Assembly (NCBI GenBank): GCA_031216445.1
Contig: CM062218.1
Location: forward strand, 19,939,501-20,003,500
Direction: 5' to 3'
DNA length: 64,000 nt
DNA from: Lateolabrax maculatus
Taxonomy: Eukaryota > Chordata > Actinopteri > Acropomatiformes > Lateolabracidae
Below are positions 47,798 to 59,758 of the stretch, one piece after another; positions within the stretch are counted from its first letter, which is position 1, and each line of letters starts with the position of its first letter. The notes under the pieces were generated by a model. The model was given only the letters and a program-made list of their open reading frames with translations. It had not been told where the DNA came from and did not search any database. A program made the translations under genes and the position numbers.

Positions 47798-48262
47798 ATG
47801 ACAAAAAAGAACATTGAGATCCCAAATCCCAAAGTAATTACTCCTGTTGATGTAGTACAAAAGAGTAATCCTTTAATTAAAAGAATTGCCAAGATGTCGG
47901 AGAAATGGCATAAACGTTGGCCTGAAATTGACCAACCATGGCCAGAGGAGGGGACTCTTAACCCTGATGTAATCAAAACAATGCAGGTGCTTGTGTCCAC
48001 CTATAAGGCGGGCCAAAAGAAGGGCAAAAAGGGGGAACAACGTAAAGAAAAGAGACAAACAGAGCTTGGCGTTCTCCAATTGTTTGAAAATGAGGGACAG
48101 AAACGGTTAAAAGCTGCGAAAGATAAAAACGATAGAGGCGCAGAAAAAATCCGAAAAAATGCAAAAGAAATAGAAAAATTAATGGCGGAAATTAATACAC
48201 CTTTTTCGCATACGGAGCCAATCAAGAACCCTCCACCTTATAAGGAAGAGATGACTATTTAA
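47798..48262 (+). pseudogene. Retroviral gag N-terminal fragment (matrix-like) with PPPY motif
   Basis: Gag is the structural precursor that assembles the retroviral particle. This 154-codon frame starts at an ATG in a good context (AAAATGA). It has a Trp- and Lys-rich N-terminal half (KMSEKWHKRWPEIDQPWPEE), then a long Lys/Glu-rich helix (about residues 70-140) and ends NPPPYKEE. PPPY is the late-domain motif that recruits NEDD4-type ligases for budding. There is no capsid major homology region and no CCHC zinc knuckle, and the frame stops 26 bp before the pol-like frame, so capsid, nucleocapsid and most of protease have been deleted. The second residue is Thr, so there is no N-myristoylation signal. 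Assignment to gag rests on position, composition and the PPPY motif. Confidence 0.7.
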
Positions 48263-48288
48263 ATGGAGAATTTGATATCAAGAAGAGT

Positions 48289-49233
48289 GTGCCACATGTG
48301 ACTTTGTTGGTGTCGGAAGAATATGAGCAAAATCACTTAGGAGAAATGATGGCGGAAGCAGGGGAAGTTGTTTTTGTACCGGTGAAAGATAATCTTGCCA
48401 TTTGGAGGAGTGAAGACCAACGATTTATCAAAATTATGATTTCTGCTCAAGGATGGGGACAGCCACAAGTTGTGCGGATGACACAGGATTCAATTTGCAG
48501 TGCTAAAATGGATTCAGACTCTATGAAAGAAGAGATGCTGCGACAAGTTCCAGAATGTTTGTGGGCTCAGCATAGTACGGATATTGGACTGGTGAAGTCA
48601 GCCCAACCAGTGAAAGTTGAACTCCGACCAGGAGTCAGACCTCCGTGGAAAAACCAGTATCCATTGAAGGAAGAAGCAAGTCAAGGAATTGAGTTGCAAA
48701 TTGAAGGACTTTTGAGAGCTGATGTTTTGAGGATAACACAGAATCCTCAAAGTAATACGCCTTTGTTGCCTCTGAAGAAACCGGATGATTCTTACCGCAT
48801 GGGACATGACTTGAGAGCGGTGAACGAAGTGGTGGCCGATTTTCCAGCAGAGGTGCCCGATCCGCATACTTTGTTGGCACACATTCCGCCAGAAGCGACG
48901 CATTTTACGGTGTTAGATTTATGTGGTGCATTTTTCAGTGTTCCACTTAGTACTGAAAGTCAGGGTCTGTTTGGATTCACGTACAAGGGACAGTTTTATG
49001 AGTATAAGAGATTGCCACAAGGGTTCAAACATAGTCCACACATTTTCAATAAAGTATTGAAGGAGGATTTGACAGGGATAGATAAGATGCTAAAAAGCAC
49101 TGTTGTTCAATATGTGGATGACATTATTATTTGTTCACCAAATGAGGAAACATGTCATCAGGGCTCAATTAAATTGTTACAAATACTGGCTGAAAAGGGG
49201 CATAAGGCCTCTCAGAAGAAGCTGCAAAAGTAG
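48289..49233 (+). pseudogene. Retroviral pol fragment: reverse transcriptase without RNase H
   Basis: The frame is 314 codons, and its first ~90 residues resemble the protease-RT junction of fish retroviruses. The RT fingers and palm follow. They contain KPDDSYRMGHDLRAVNE (about residues 163-179, usually ...YRMVQDLR), FTVLDLCGAFFSVPL with catalytic Asp (about 206), LPQGFKHSPHIFN (about 242-254) and YVDDII with the catalytic Asp pair (about 277-278). The frame ends at KKLQK with no RNase H, and DNA coding for the integrase N-terminus starts within a few bases. Thumb, connection and RNase H were therefore deleted. The ATG start is probably not the original one, because pol is normally made as a readthrough from gag-pro. 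Confidence 0.88.
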
Positions 49234-49235
49234 TC

Positions 49236-49885
49236 ACGGGTGCAGACAAATTGGCCAAAGCACATGGGTTAGCTCATGTTGCAAGGGGGGAAGTTAGAAG
49301 AAAGATCACAAAGGAGTATGGATTTTGGGACCATGTTTGTTTGAGCAGATTGACTATGTCATAGGCAGATGCACTATCTGTCTGAAAAACAATGTTCGGA
49401 GAGGTGTGATGGTTCCTCCTGATTACATTCCAACTTCGAGAGGTCCAATGCGTGAGCTAGTTGTTGACTATGTTGATATGATAAAACCAGTTGTTGGAAA
49501 GAGGTATATGTTAGTCGTTGTGGACAGATTTTCGCGATGGCCTGAAGCTTGTCCAACTAAGCGAAAGGATGCTCAGTCAGTTGCCAAGTTTTTGTGTAGA
49601 GAAGTCATAAGCAGGTGGGGACTTCCAAATCGGATATCCTCGGACAATGGAAAAGAATTTGTTGATAAGACTGTGAAATTGATTTTGCAAAAACTGGGAA
49701 TTAAACAACGTCTTGGTGCTGTTTATTATCCACAAAGTCAAGGGATTTGTGAGAAAATGAATGGTATTTTGAAAAATCGCATTGTGAAAATTTGTCAGCA
49801 CATAGGCTTAAATTGGGTAGCAGCACTTCCATTGGCATTAATGGTGTGTTGCTCAGGAGAGTTGGTGGAAAAGTATCCATATTGA
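49236..49885 (+). pseudogene. Retroviral integrase, frameshifted and C-terminally truncated
   Basis: Integrase inserts viral cDNA into host DNA. The N-terminal zinc-binding part begins in one frame (AKAHGLAHVARGEVRRKITK, giving the two His). The rest lies in the 186-codon frame from 49325: CTICLKNN supplies the two Cys of the HHCC finger. The catalytic core follows, with VVDYVDM and VVDRFSRWPEA (first Asp region), ISSDNGKEF (second Asp) and YPQSQGICEKMNG (Glu). All DDE residues are present. A frameshift near 49330 separates finger and core. After NWVAALPLALM the frame runs into unrelated sequence and stops, so the C-terminal DNA-binding domain is missing. Confidence 0.88.
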
Positions 49886-50822
49886 ATGTTTAATCTTGAT
49901 ATAATCTTAACATCTATTTCTATTATTGTGTTGGTGTCTAGTAGTTATACTGGATGATATGATTAAAGGGGGAAATGGGAAAATGTGAATCATAAAAAGG
50001 AATGATATGATGTTGTGACTATTCACATTCACTTCAGTATGTGATGTTTGATTTACATTTGTTGTTTTGCAAAAGATACTGGTTGTTTTTTCTTTCCTTC
50101 CAGAAGGACATTGGGGGAAAGATATGCTAAAGGGATTCAGACACTCAAAAATGGACAATCACAATGGACTGAAGGATTCTGAACAAGGACACTGACAAAA
50201 TGTTCAGATTCAATACGTCATCGACACTACGTTGAGAGTCGACGCTGCTGAGGAGTTGCAGTGTGATATATATTTTTATGTTTTTTATATGATATTGCAT
50301 GAATGATATTAAACTTTCATAATATTTTCTTTTCTTACCAATTGTTTGGAGAAAGATGTTTTCTGATATTGAGTGAGTATATTGAGACCTCAGATGTTTT
50401 CTTTTTTTCCTTAACGCTTAGGGAAATTGGGTCTAGGAAGGGAAAGGTCCATTGGAAGGTGCGACGGGGCGACTGGCCTGAATTTGGACATTGTTTTGAT
50501 TTTATTTCTGAGGTTTTCACATGTATTTGCTTAAGTTATATCCCTATACAAATTATTAAAATTCCTCTTTTTAATTGGTTTGGAGTGCAATGTGTGGTTG
50601 CCCAAGGCAGAGGGACCGTGAGAGAATTTTCCTGTCTAGATTGTTTGATGGATATTTTAGGGAAGATGGCTGCCGGATAGGTTTTTCGCTCTCACACTCC
50701 ATAAAGTTGTAGAATGGTAAAAGTAATGCTCTAGAAAGCAGATGTAGGGGGAATTGTTATTTCTATCACGATTGTATTATGCATGTTTTATTCTTTTGTT
50801 TTTCGAGACTCTGTGTAGTCTC
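49886..50822 (+). other. Post-integrase proviral segment, envelope not recognisable
   Basis: About 940 bp. The only sizeable frame is 50303-50680 (125 codons). It has a hydrophobic stretch, VFTCICLSYIPIQIIKIPLF, preceded by the basic GSRKGKVHWKVRRGDW. No furin site, CX6CC motif or immunosuppressive-domain-like helix was seen, so calling it an envelope remnant would be a guess. A full envelope would need roughly twice this length, so most of it must be deleted. Confidence 0.45.
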
Positions 50823-50834
50823 GAAGGGGGGAAA
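50823..50834 (+). other. Polypurine tract
   Basis: GAAGGGGGGAAA immediately precedes TA and the 3' LTR. This is the expected plus-strand primer site of a retrovirus. Confidence 0.85.
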
Positions 50835-50836
50835 TA

Positions 50837-51295
50837 TGAGGTGTCTGAGCTGAGAGATGTCTCTACCATGTGGATCCAATGTTTAGATACTTGTGTGGAT
50901 CCAATGTTTAGATAAGCCTATGTCCAAGGTCTGGCTACTTTCATAGATGGGAGCCCCTTGGGGGTTGTTTTTCTAAAGTCCCAAAGAGAGGAGATTAGTT
51001 TTAATATGAACCTTATGTTCACACCTTCCCTTTTTGTAAAAATAGCCATATATGGTTATGAGGTTGGCTCTGAGCCTATCTTGTTACCACACATTAGCTA
51101 TACCATGAGGCTTTAAAAGGTGTAGTTTGAGTGGAAAACGGGGGAGATTCACATTGGCTTCGGATCTTCTCACAGGCAATCCATGGTGCTTGTTTTGACG
51201 CTGCACTTTTTGTAATAAACCTTTTTATACAATTAAGTCGGTGTCAGCGGAGATTTCTTCATCATCATCACATCATCGCTACAGAAGATACAACA
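50837..51295 (+). repeat. 3' LTR of the endogenous retrovirus
   Basis: 459 bp, same ends, U3 duplication, TATA-like box and AATAAA as the 5' LTR. It is followed by CAGT, the second target-site copy. Confidence 0.95.
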
Positions 51296-51299
51296 CAGT

Positions 51300-53255
51300 C
51301 AACCTCTGAATATAGCTATACTGTTTTGACCAAAACTGTCAATATCAAGGGTAATGAGACTTTAACTGACATATTTGAAGACATAATATGCTAATAAAAT
51401 TAGGGGAGTAGAATATGATCTCACCTTAATAATATCTGAGCCTGGATACAACATAATTTGCGCTTGCATTTTTCATTGTAACGTTTAGTTACAAAGTCTC
51501 ACATCTATACCTGTCAGTCGGATTTTAAAGCCGTTGGATAAATAGTAGCCTTAAACCCCAAATATAGCATTGACCTTAAGACCAACAAAACTACCGCAAA
51601 CAAATGCTGAGCCGCTCGGCAGGACCAATGGACTCCCTGTAGTTAGAGGTCATCCTTATGATGCAAGCCCTACAACTGACAGCCTACAACAGCCCTACAA
51701 CTGAAAACTTACTTTTTTACTCTTTCCAAGGGTCTCATGTACCCAGATTATATCAATCAGAGATAGAGCAAGTGCCCTTCGCTTGTCCATTTTTTATGCA
51801 GTTGTTTTTTGTTTATTGATGTTTATATTTATGCTACTATATAGCTTACTAACTAGACTATTTAAAAAAGAATAAAGGTAAAGATCTCTGAGTTTCCTTC
51901 ACAGCAAAATCCCGGTTAGGCTAAGGACAGGTGATTTAGTGGTTGCCGAGCAACAATAAAAACAAATAAATAAATGAAAAAGACGCAGTAAGCAGTAGTC
52001 TCCTATTCAGTAATGAGACTGCGAATTATAGTTACCTGGATGTAACTTCAGTTACGTGCGCTGCATATCACACATCACATACTGTGGGGAATATAATGAA
52101 AGCATGTTACAGCCTGATCACCTACTAATACATCAGTATAGTCAAGCCGTGGTGCAACCATTGGGTGAAATCTGACACAGAACTATAAATCAAAAGCTAC
52201 ACCACAGGACTGCTATCTACGCCTTCCCTCAAGTAGAGGCCCAGCTTTGGTCTTGTTATTTACTAGTGTGAGAAACAGTTGGCTTCCAGGGGCTGAAATT
52301 GGTGCTTTTAAAATGGACAATAATCGAATGGCAGAATTCAACAGTGCACATTTTTCCAGCCAGCATCTGTGTTGCAATCAGATTTCCTCCAGGGGTGAAA
52401 ACCGAGTCGACGTCTGTTGATGTGACCTTAGTGGACTTCTGTTTCGTTCTCTGTCCCCCCCTCCCACACACACACACACAACCCACGCAGTTATTTCTCT
52501 AGAAAAAGGCAAAGATTCCAAATACGGAATGGAAAAAACATATTTGAAGACCATAATTGCTCCTGGGCACTTAGAAAGGGCTTTTTAAGAAAAGCTATTA
52601 GGGTTGATAATGTGATCTCACAGACCAAACCAACCAAGACTGCAGGCTAATTGGCTCTATTACTGATTAGAGAGCAACCTGCTTATCACTGATGCTTATT
52701 TAGCCAAATCAATTCCTGTCTTCTGTCTCTGGGCTCTGTATTTTCTTCCATGTCTTCCACCAGCTTAGTTATATGATGAATAATAATGTCATTTTTTGTA
52801 TTTGTTTAAATAAGGAGAAGACTCTGAATAAGACTTTTAGACTTCCTTTCCTGCACTGTAATTACTGTCCTATCTATTGAATGCATTGCAATTTAACTAA
52901 ATTAATCTATTATGCCACACATAAATCAAACCTTTATGTCTCAAGCACCCCCGTTACCAACAATTAGACTTTTGGGAGCCCAAATATTTCAGGTTTGCTG
53001 CTGACAGATTATTTTATTCAGTCTGTGAGCCAACACGCCGCAATACTACAGAATGAAATACAACTATGCTCTTGACTTAAAGATTTTGACACATGAGCCT
53101 CTCTCCAGTCAACCATATCACAGGCTGAGAGGTAACAGTTGGCTTCCAAGGATATTTTCGAACCTAAACTGCTCTGCCTTTGAAGCAAGGATGAATATAG
53201 AAACAAACACTGTTTAATAAAATTACCAATTGCTTTCAGCGTAATTTTTTTTCTC
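51300..53255. other. Gene-free, largely repeat-free stretch
   Basis: A short (AC)n lies at 52466-52481. Positions 52500-52800 (GACCATAATTGCTCCTGGGC, GCTAATTGGCTCTATTACTG) have the homeobox-site-rich look of conserved non-coding DNA, but this cannot be shown from one genome. No exon was recognised. Confidence 0.4.
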
Positions 53256-53768
53256 TACACTCTCAGAAATAAAATGTACGGTGAGGGTCAATTTTTGTAC
53301 TTTAAAAGGTACACATTTCACAAATGTACCCTCAAATGTACAATCATGTTCCCGTGGGGTACTAACAAGTACATTTTACAGGTAAAAAAGGTACACATGA
53401 ATGATGTATTGCTGAAAGGTACATATATGTACCCTTCACAAAGGTGCAGTGAATGGTTAGCTGGTGGCTCATGAAGGCCTACAGTTCACCCAAAGCACAC
53501 ACAAAAATGAACAAGTTATTGATTTAAATGAATATATATATAATTCTATTATCATTAGTATTATTATTCATATGATTATAGTGGTTATTACTGTTATTGT
53601 TCTTATTATAATAAACAGATAATAAGAGCTATTTTGTCTTTCCCTGTCTCAAGAAAAGAAATACTACTAAACTACTAATACTACTTTTTGGTACCTTTAG
53701 GGTACCACTCCAATGACAAGTGCTTATACGTTTATAGGGGCTTTTTGTACTTTTTTTCTGAGAGTGTA
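53256..53768. mobile_element. MITE with terminal inverted repeats and TA target duplication
   Basis: The left end is TACACTCTCAGAAATAAAAT and the right end is TTTTTTTCTGAGAGTGTA, an inverted pair of about 18 bp. The flanking dinucleotide is TA on each side, the target of Tc1/mariner-like transposases. The interior is rich in inverted GTACC/GGTACA phrases (for example AAAAGGTACACATTTC, ATATATGTACCCTTCA, TTTTGGTACCTTTAGGGTAC). It encodes no transposase. If TA belongs to the inverted repeat itself, another superfamily is possible. Confidence 0.8.
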
Positions 53769-54464
53769 GGTTGTTAAATTTTCTTTTATGGTTTTCATAG
53801 TGAGAAGTGTACTAAGCCAAAAACAGGTGATTGGAATGGCAGGCGAAATGGTATAGTGAGATAAATAAGGGTTGGGGTGTTTGTGTGCAGCTTATAGCCT
53901 CTCTCTGCACCGGCTACACCATCAGTCACACATAGCTGTATTGCAGTCAACAAGTTGGTAGAAAGAAAATATAAACAGGCACAACACAGACTTGAGAGTT
54001 TTAGATTTATATTCCATTTTGTCCTTCAAACTGCCTCCCATTTATCTCTTTCATAGACATTACAAGCGGAGTGGCTGCATGAGAGGAGACAGCTGATTGA
54101 AAGAGAACAATACTGTTGTTTTTCTCTCCCACCTCACCTCCTGCCTGTTTGCGACCTGCCCCATCTCATCACTTTGTCTTTACAGACACACACAAGCATG
54201 CTTACTACACACAGACAGGAGCGTAATGCTTAGCTGTAAAACATCTATTGTCATTTCTGCATTCAGATTCACCTGAAGTGGGTGGGGCCTATATTTTAAT
54301 GTTTAATTGTTTCTTACCTGTCGTTTAGACTTCTTGTATGTATATTTAAAAATAAAATAAGTCTAAACTGAATCCAAGCTGGAAGATTGTTAATGGTCCG
54401 GGTGGAAACGAATAGTTGGAATAAAAGAGTTTTCAACATTGGAAAAATATAAGAACACATTTTT
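53769..54464. other. Gene-free stretch
   Basis: No feature recognised. Confidence 0.45.
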
Positions 54465-54795
54465 AGGCCAATTTGGGGCAGCAGAAACAAGCTGTAAACA
54501 CAACACTGAAATAATTTCACCTTTTAAGATGATATGGGAAATGTAAGTTAACAGTTGCCTATTTCCCTCTATTTTTATGTGTGTTTTGCTCAACTTTCTA
54601 GGGAAATATCTATCTCTTTAGCTGCTTAATGCTCTACTATGTTCACCAGCTAGCTGCCAACTTCCTGCTGCTTGGTGCTGGGCAGGTAGTGTGCAGCGGG
54701 TTCATCACATCTTTTTCACAGACTGAACCAAAACAGTAAAGTTATGGGCTGAAAAACTAAAACAAATATCTAAAAGATGCTCTAAAGTTCCATCA
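54465..54795 (-). repeat. Dispersed repeat family A, copy (reverse)
   Basis: It contains GCAGAAACAAGCTGTAAACA (compare 8387-8410), GGAAATATCTATCTCTTTAG, CTGCTGCTTGGTGCTGGGCA and CTGAACCAAAACAGTAAAGT. These are the complements, in reverse order, of the modules at 13975-14262 and 2880-3340. Confidence 0.65.
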
Positions 54796-57700
54796 AACTG
54801 AGGGGAACTGCAGAGTTGGGTGATAATTCTCTGTTTGTATAAAAACATTGATTATATCCACTTTAAAATTGGAGGTTGATAAAATATGGCGGCTCAGGTG
54901 AAAATAAAGTTGTTCCGACAAAATTCTGAAAAACCATGTTTATTATTGTGCATGCACTTTTGAGACCGTCCCTTAGCTCATCAGGTACCTTACTGTCTAC
55001 TCGTCAAGGTGCAGGGTTTTTCTACTGAATCATGAGGTAAAAATAACAGCGCAACAAACGTCAATCTTTATCCTGCCCTGCACAACAACAATGCTGAAAG
55101 TCAGAATATCAAACCTATCTACCCAACTACACCTATTATGTATAATGGAAAGTCCAGCTCCTTTGACTACCAGCAGTTCCTGTTGGAACAAACCACCTAC
55201 ATAACTTTGAACCACGATCTGAAGGGATCTTTTTCCAATGATTTCTAACTGAAAAGCAAAGGCGGTCCACCACCACTGTGACCGTTATCTAAAGCTTATG
55301 GAAGCTTGTGGAGCACAGTCCAAAAAAAAAAAAGGCCAAATTTAATGTACTTTGGTTTTCCAGCATCATTTTTAATGCCAAACAATTTGGAGAGCCAATG
55401 TGCGCTTGGCACCTCAATCATCAATAAAGCAGCGATGCCAAGAGGCCATATGCCGATCTAACCAAGAGGGCAAACCCAGAGCAATGCTTTGACATTAGAA
55501 CTGGGAAACAGCGGGGCGGCCATTGTGTCAGCTGCAGCCCACTGGTAAACGCTGCTTAATGATGGTGCAAAGAGCTGGTTTTGATTTCCTCTGCCACTCA
55601 TAACACCCTCTGTGTTATTCTAATCACCGTCAGTTCTCTGATTAGACGCTTACATTAAGTGAGAAATGTAATGCCTGACACGGAAATAGCACAGAGCAGG
55701 GGAGAGAGCAGCCTTTTTCCCTGAAGAGTAGTTTCTTCTGCCTGACAGCCTCATGTCATTTCATACAGCAGAATATTTAGCACTTTGCTGAAAAAAAGCA
55801 GATGAATCAACTGCTGAATAGTAATATTACTTAAACTGCGGGACTGCTTTTTTCTCAAAGCACAATCGTTCAACTGAAAAGTCCTGGCGTAAGAATGGGA
55901 GACCAGCAGCACTGACCATATGTCATGGCAGAAACCCAGCCCCATAACGGGACTAACGTCTTTTTTTCAAGAGTGTGAAGGGAAACAAGGCCGGAGCTAA
56001 TGTGTCTCGACATTTCCCTCCTCACCCCTCCATCTGCTCCGCTGCTGATGAAGAGGCTTCCAGAAAAGGTCCCAATTTTCAGCTGAACAGCACTGGAGAT
56101 GACACGAAGTGCCACATCGCCTGTTACAGCTTCGGCCCAAGTCCAGGGGGTGTAATAGGATCAAAGTTCATGGTTTATGTCATAGAAAGCTCCATGTGCT
56201 TTATACAGAGACAAAGAAATAAATGTAAAAAAGAAGCACAAATCCACCTAGGGGAGATTTATTCAGATACATATACATTGTATTGCTCCCTATGAAACAT
56301 ATACACCCAGGATATAACAAAAAAAAGATAAATACAGTCATAGACTTCAGAAAACTGTTAATTGCCTGTCATTGAATTATCCCATCCTGTGGCCAGCCGA
56401 TCTGCCTGCTGTGTGTTCTCCGAACTGTAGATCAACAAGATCTAAACAGTAAACACACATCAGTGGTTACAGAACAACACCTCAGCCTTATTTCAGCAAG
56501 ACTGAAGAACAGCCAGTAATTGATCTTAAATCCAGTGCTCACTACCTGGCAGCATGACAAGACAGTAAGCAGCACGCTGAAGTAAAGTCGTTTCCGACCA
56601 TAAAAATGACGGCTGACCAGATTTAATGTGCTCCTGTTTACTAAACAGCTGACCTGAAGTTCAAGCCGCAGTTTTTGCACTTTGGAGGAAAGAGGCAGAC
56701 GGTGATAATTAAATTATTTGAATCTATCGAAAACTTCATGACAAAAAAATATGGTCCAACAGTGCAATGCACAGAATTCAGAAGGATCTAAAACAGCCCC
56801 TTCTGGACTGTCCCGGTTGGTTGAACTGTCTAACATGTGAAATCTTTGGTATTAACTACTGTAAGTGGTTCAAAACTTCCCCACTGTATAATAAAGCAGC
56901 CATGCCAAAGAAACATTGTGAGGTTGGGAGACTCCTCTTGGGAGAAATATTTAAAAATGTTCTCTACAGACTTCTGCTGGGTATTTAGCAATGGCACGTA
57001 CACAACCTTTCAAGGGAGGGACTTCACAGCGAGTGTAATACTGTTTGTAATCTAATCTAAAAACCACAGGTAAGAAACTCAAACTAATTTACACATTAAA
57101 AATACCACACAGTAGACATTCAGTTTTTTTGTCATGGTTTTCAACAACTCTCAAAATGTGTTTAATAGAAGATGAGAGGGGACAGAGAGTCAGGTTTTTC
57201 TGTCATGATTTTTGTCATGAAGTATTGATGCTTAGCCTACCAGTATGTGCATTGATGCCTGGTAAAGTTACATTTTTTGATTCTATACTGAAATTATATG
57301 TCAGATCTGGGCTTAACTGCCACTTGTTTTGCAAAAATGATCTTTTTCTCCCAGCTGTGCCAGTCCTTAATGGGATTTATAGTAAATTTCAAATATTTGC
57401 ACACAGGCAAGAGGTTTTCACAAGTAGCAGACATCAACCAACACAGCATGAATGGCAGGTCCCCACTTCAGTCAATGACAGGAGGCTAAAAGACAGCACG
57501 AAATTGCAGTGAAACACTTCCTTGTTATTTAAAAAGAAAAGTGGCAGTGGACGTGGAGATTTAATAGGGGACAGACAATAGCACTTTCAAATCTATGAAT
57601 AATTTCCTGACAAAGCACTTACATGTACAGATTTGGTCTTTTCTTGTGTCTCTTAAAGCACAAACAAACATTCTTCCTAAACCATGATTTTAAATGGCAG

Positions 57701-58757
57701 TGCAGCGCATTAGATAAGATATTTCAAGTGTGGAAATGTTGACCTGCCAGATGTTCTAACACAGAATACGTGCAGCTTCACACTTGAATCAATTACACTT
57801 TAATAAAAGTAAAATTGTAATAGCAGGAATAATGTCACACATTGTAGCTTATATGTATCCAAACGTGGTTTAGAAGTTGCATGACTCTCAGTAGCTGTCT
57901 CGGGTTTGCAAGGCACATACCTCTCTCTCCCCTGACAATTTCCCATGTGTGACCATTCTTCAGCGGGTTCACGGATGTGGGGGTGAAGAATAACTGAATG
58001 CCATGAGGGACGTGAGCTGCCCTGACATGCAGGTGTTTTTGTTTCAGTGTACCTGCCTGTCACTGTAGGCTACAGGCCGCAGTGTAACAGGATTGATTGG
58101 TCTGCCGACTGGTTTAGCAAACACTTATTTGGGGTTTAAGTGCCTTGCTTAAGGGTCCATCAACGGGTCAGTCGCACATGGACTGAATCAAGTTTCTCTT
58201 TCCTCCAATCTTCACCTTTAACGGGCCAATTTCTACCATCCAGCCGGGTGATTGGAGCAAATGAACGGTCAGTCACGGTCCACGTTCCAGGAATCACTAA
58301 GACGGGATAGGGATTCAGTTACTTCCTATCCCTCAGTGTCCCCTTCATTATTTGTCAGTGGCGTTTGCCAGATCTAACAAAACAAACAGGAAATGCAGAT
58401 GTCTGGAGGAATGGAAATGCAAGACAACACAATTAATCAGTGTTTGAAAGACATTTTCTCTTGGAGGTAATTAAGAATTGAGGTGGCATCTCTGGGCAGG
58501 GGGTGCACTCTGGGAGCTGCACCGAGCGTAAAGCAAATGAAAAGTGTACTACAGAGAGCAGAACTCTGATTAGCAAAACACTAATTAAATGCCAAAGAGG
58601 GTTGCTGGAGAAACAGCTAGTTCAATTACAGTGTGATGGCAGGAGAGGAATCAGGAGAGTAGGAGTAAGTGATGCGCATTACACTCAGGCACATGCATGC
58701 TGCGTGGTGCAGGTCGGCAGTTCATGTGTTCAAGGGACAGGTTGAATAGGAGGATGG
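54796..58757. other. Mostly unique-looking non-coding sequence
   Basis: No protein domain is seen in any frame, including the 127-codon frame at 57129-57512 and the 106-codon frame at 55975-56295. The part 55340-55740, with balanced composition and several ATTA/TAAT cores (TTCTAATCACCGTCAG, TCTGATTAGACGC), and 58090-58400 (TTTAAGTGCCTTGCTTAAGG) are the best candidates for conserved regulatory DNA or an untranslated region. This is a visual impression only. Confidence 0.35.
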
Positions 58758-59395
58758 TCAAAAGGGACAGGGAGGGAGAGTGTGTGTAGGTGTGGGGGGG
58801 GGGGCGCAGACACAGGAGGGGTTAAGGTGAGGATGATGGATCCAAAGCGGGCTAATGACCCATCGGAATTCCAGCACAGGCGGTAAATCTGCTAAGCATT
58901 TCATTTCCCAGGGGGCATACTGAGCCATCAGGTAAGTGTTGATGAGCAAGTGGAAAGCGTCCAGGATCAATCTGCCTTCGTCCACCCAGGAGATTGCTGA
59001 ACTTCTGGGCTTGACTTGATCAATCCTACAGAAGGACAGCAGAGAGGAGATGTGCTGTGACAAGGCACTCTGGGCGTCATGATGTACAGAAGGTAATTCG
59101 CAGACCGGCCCAAAAAGGCGTGTCATCTTTTTGGATCACTTAATTTAGCGTCAGGAATTGGAGGTGAGTTTTGACATCTAGTTCAGAAACTCAAGGCTAG
59201 CCAACACTACACAACACTAGATGTCTTTGGCAAAGAGACACATTATTGTGTGTGAACATTAAAGAGACGTTTGAGGACCATATTACCTGAAGTAGTTGTC
59301 CTTTCTCGTTATACTATGGGTTAGCAGAAAATGTAGCAGAAAACACTCCTGATGTTTTTATGTACTTACTCTTGGCATTTTAACAGGGCAATGAC

Positions 59396-59727
59396 AGGAC
59401 CGCCTTTAAGGTATTAGTCCGCATGACAGCGGAGGAATTGGAATTCCTACTGAAACGGATGGTACCACTCATTACCAGTGAAGACACCAGGTTTCTGAAG
59501 TGTGATGGAATAGCTGTCTGTGACAATATTTTTGGTCACAGGTGTGTAACTCCATGGGAGGAATTAACACTAGTAGTAACCAGTAATACCAAAAACAAGT
59601 GGTCTTTGTAATTCCGTAACTCTACTCCTCTACTTTTGCTCCCCAGCCGGCCTTAGATGTTGGTCTCTGAAGAAAAATGGTATGATACAAATATAAAATA
59701 CAATTCAATAATAGTGCCTCATTCGTT

Positions 59728-59758
<31 letters not shown>

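Larger units (their letters stand above)
44686..51299 (+). mobile_element. Endogenous retrovirus, complete ends, internally deleted
   Basis: The proviral body is 44690-51295 (6606 bp), flanked by CAGT on both sides (44686-44689 and 51296-51299). The order is 5' LTR, primer-binding-site candidate, long leader, truncated gag, pol with RT, broken integrase, a region without recognisable envelope, polypurine tract, 3' LTR. The 4-bp duplication, TG...CA ends, a PPPY motif in gag and the style of the RT and integrase suggest a class I (gamma/epsilon-like) fish retrovirus. That placement is inference. The two LTRs are the same length and I found no difference between them, so the insertion is recent. 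The copy cannot encode a full set of viral proteins. Confidence 0.92.

Noticed and set aside
47767..48225. Minus-strand frames of 63-77 codons
   Set aside because: Antisense shadows of the gag fragment.
57129..57512. 127-codon open frame
   Set aside because: No domain, no Kozak or splice context, and an overlapping second frame of similar quality.
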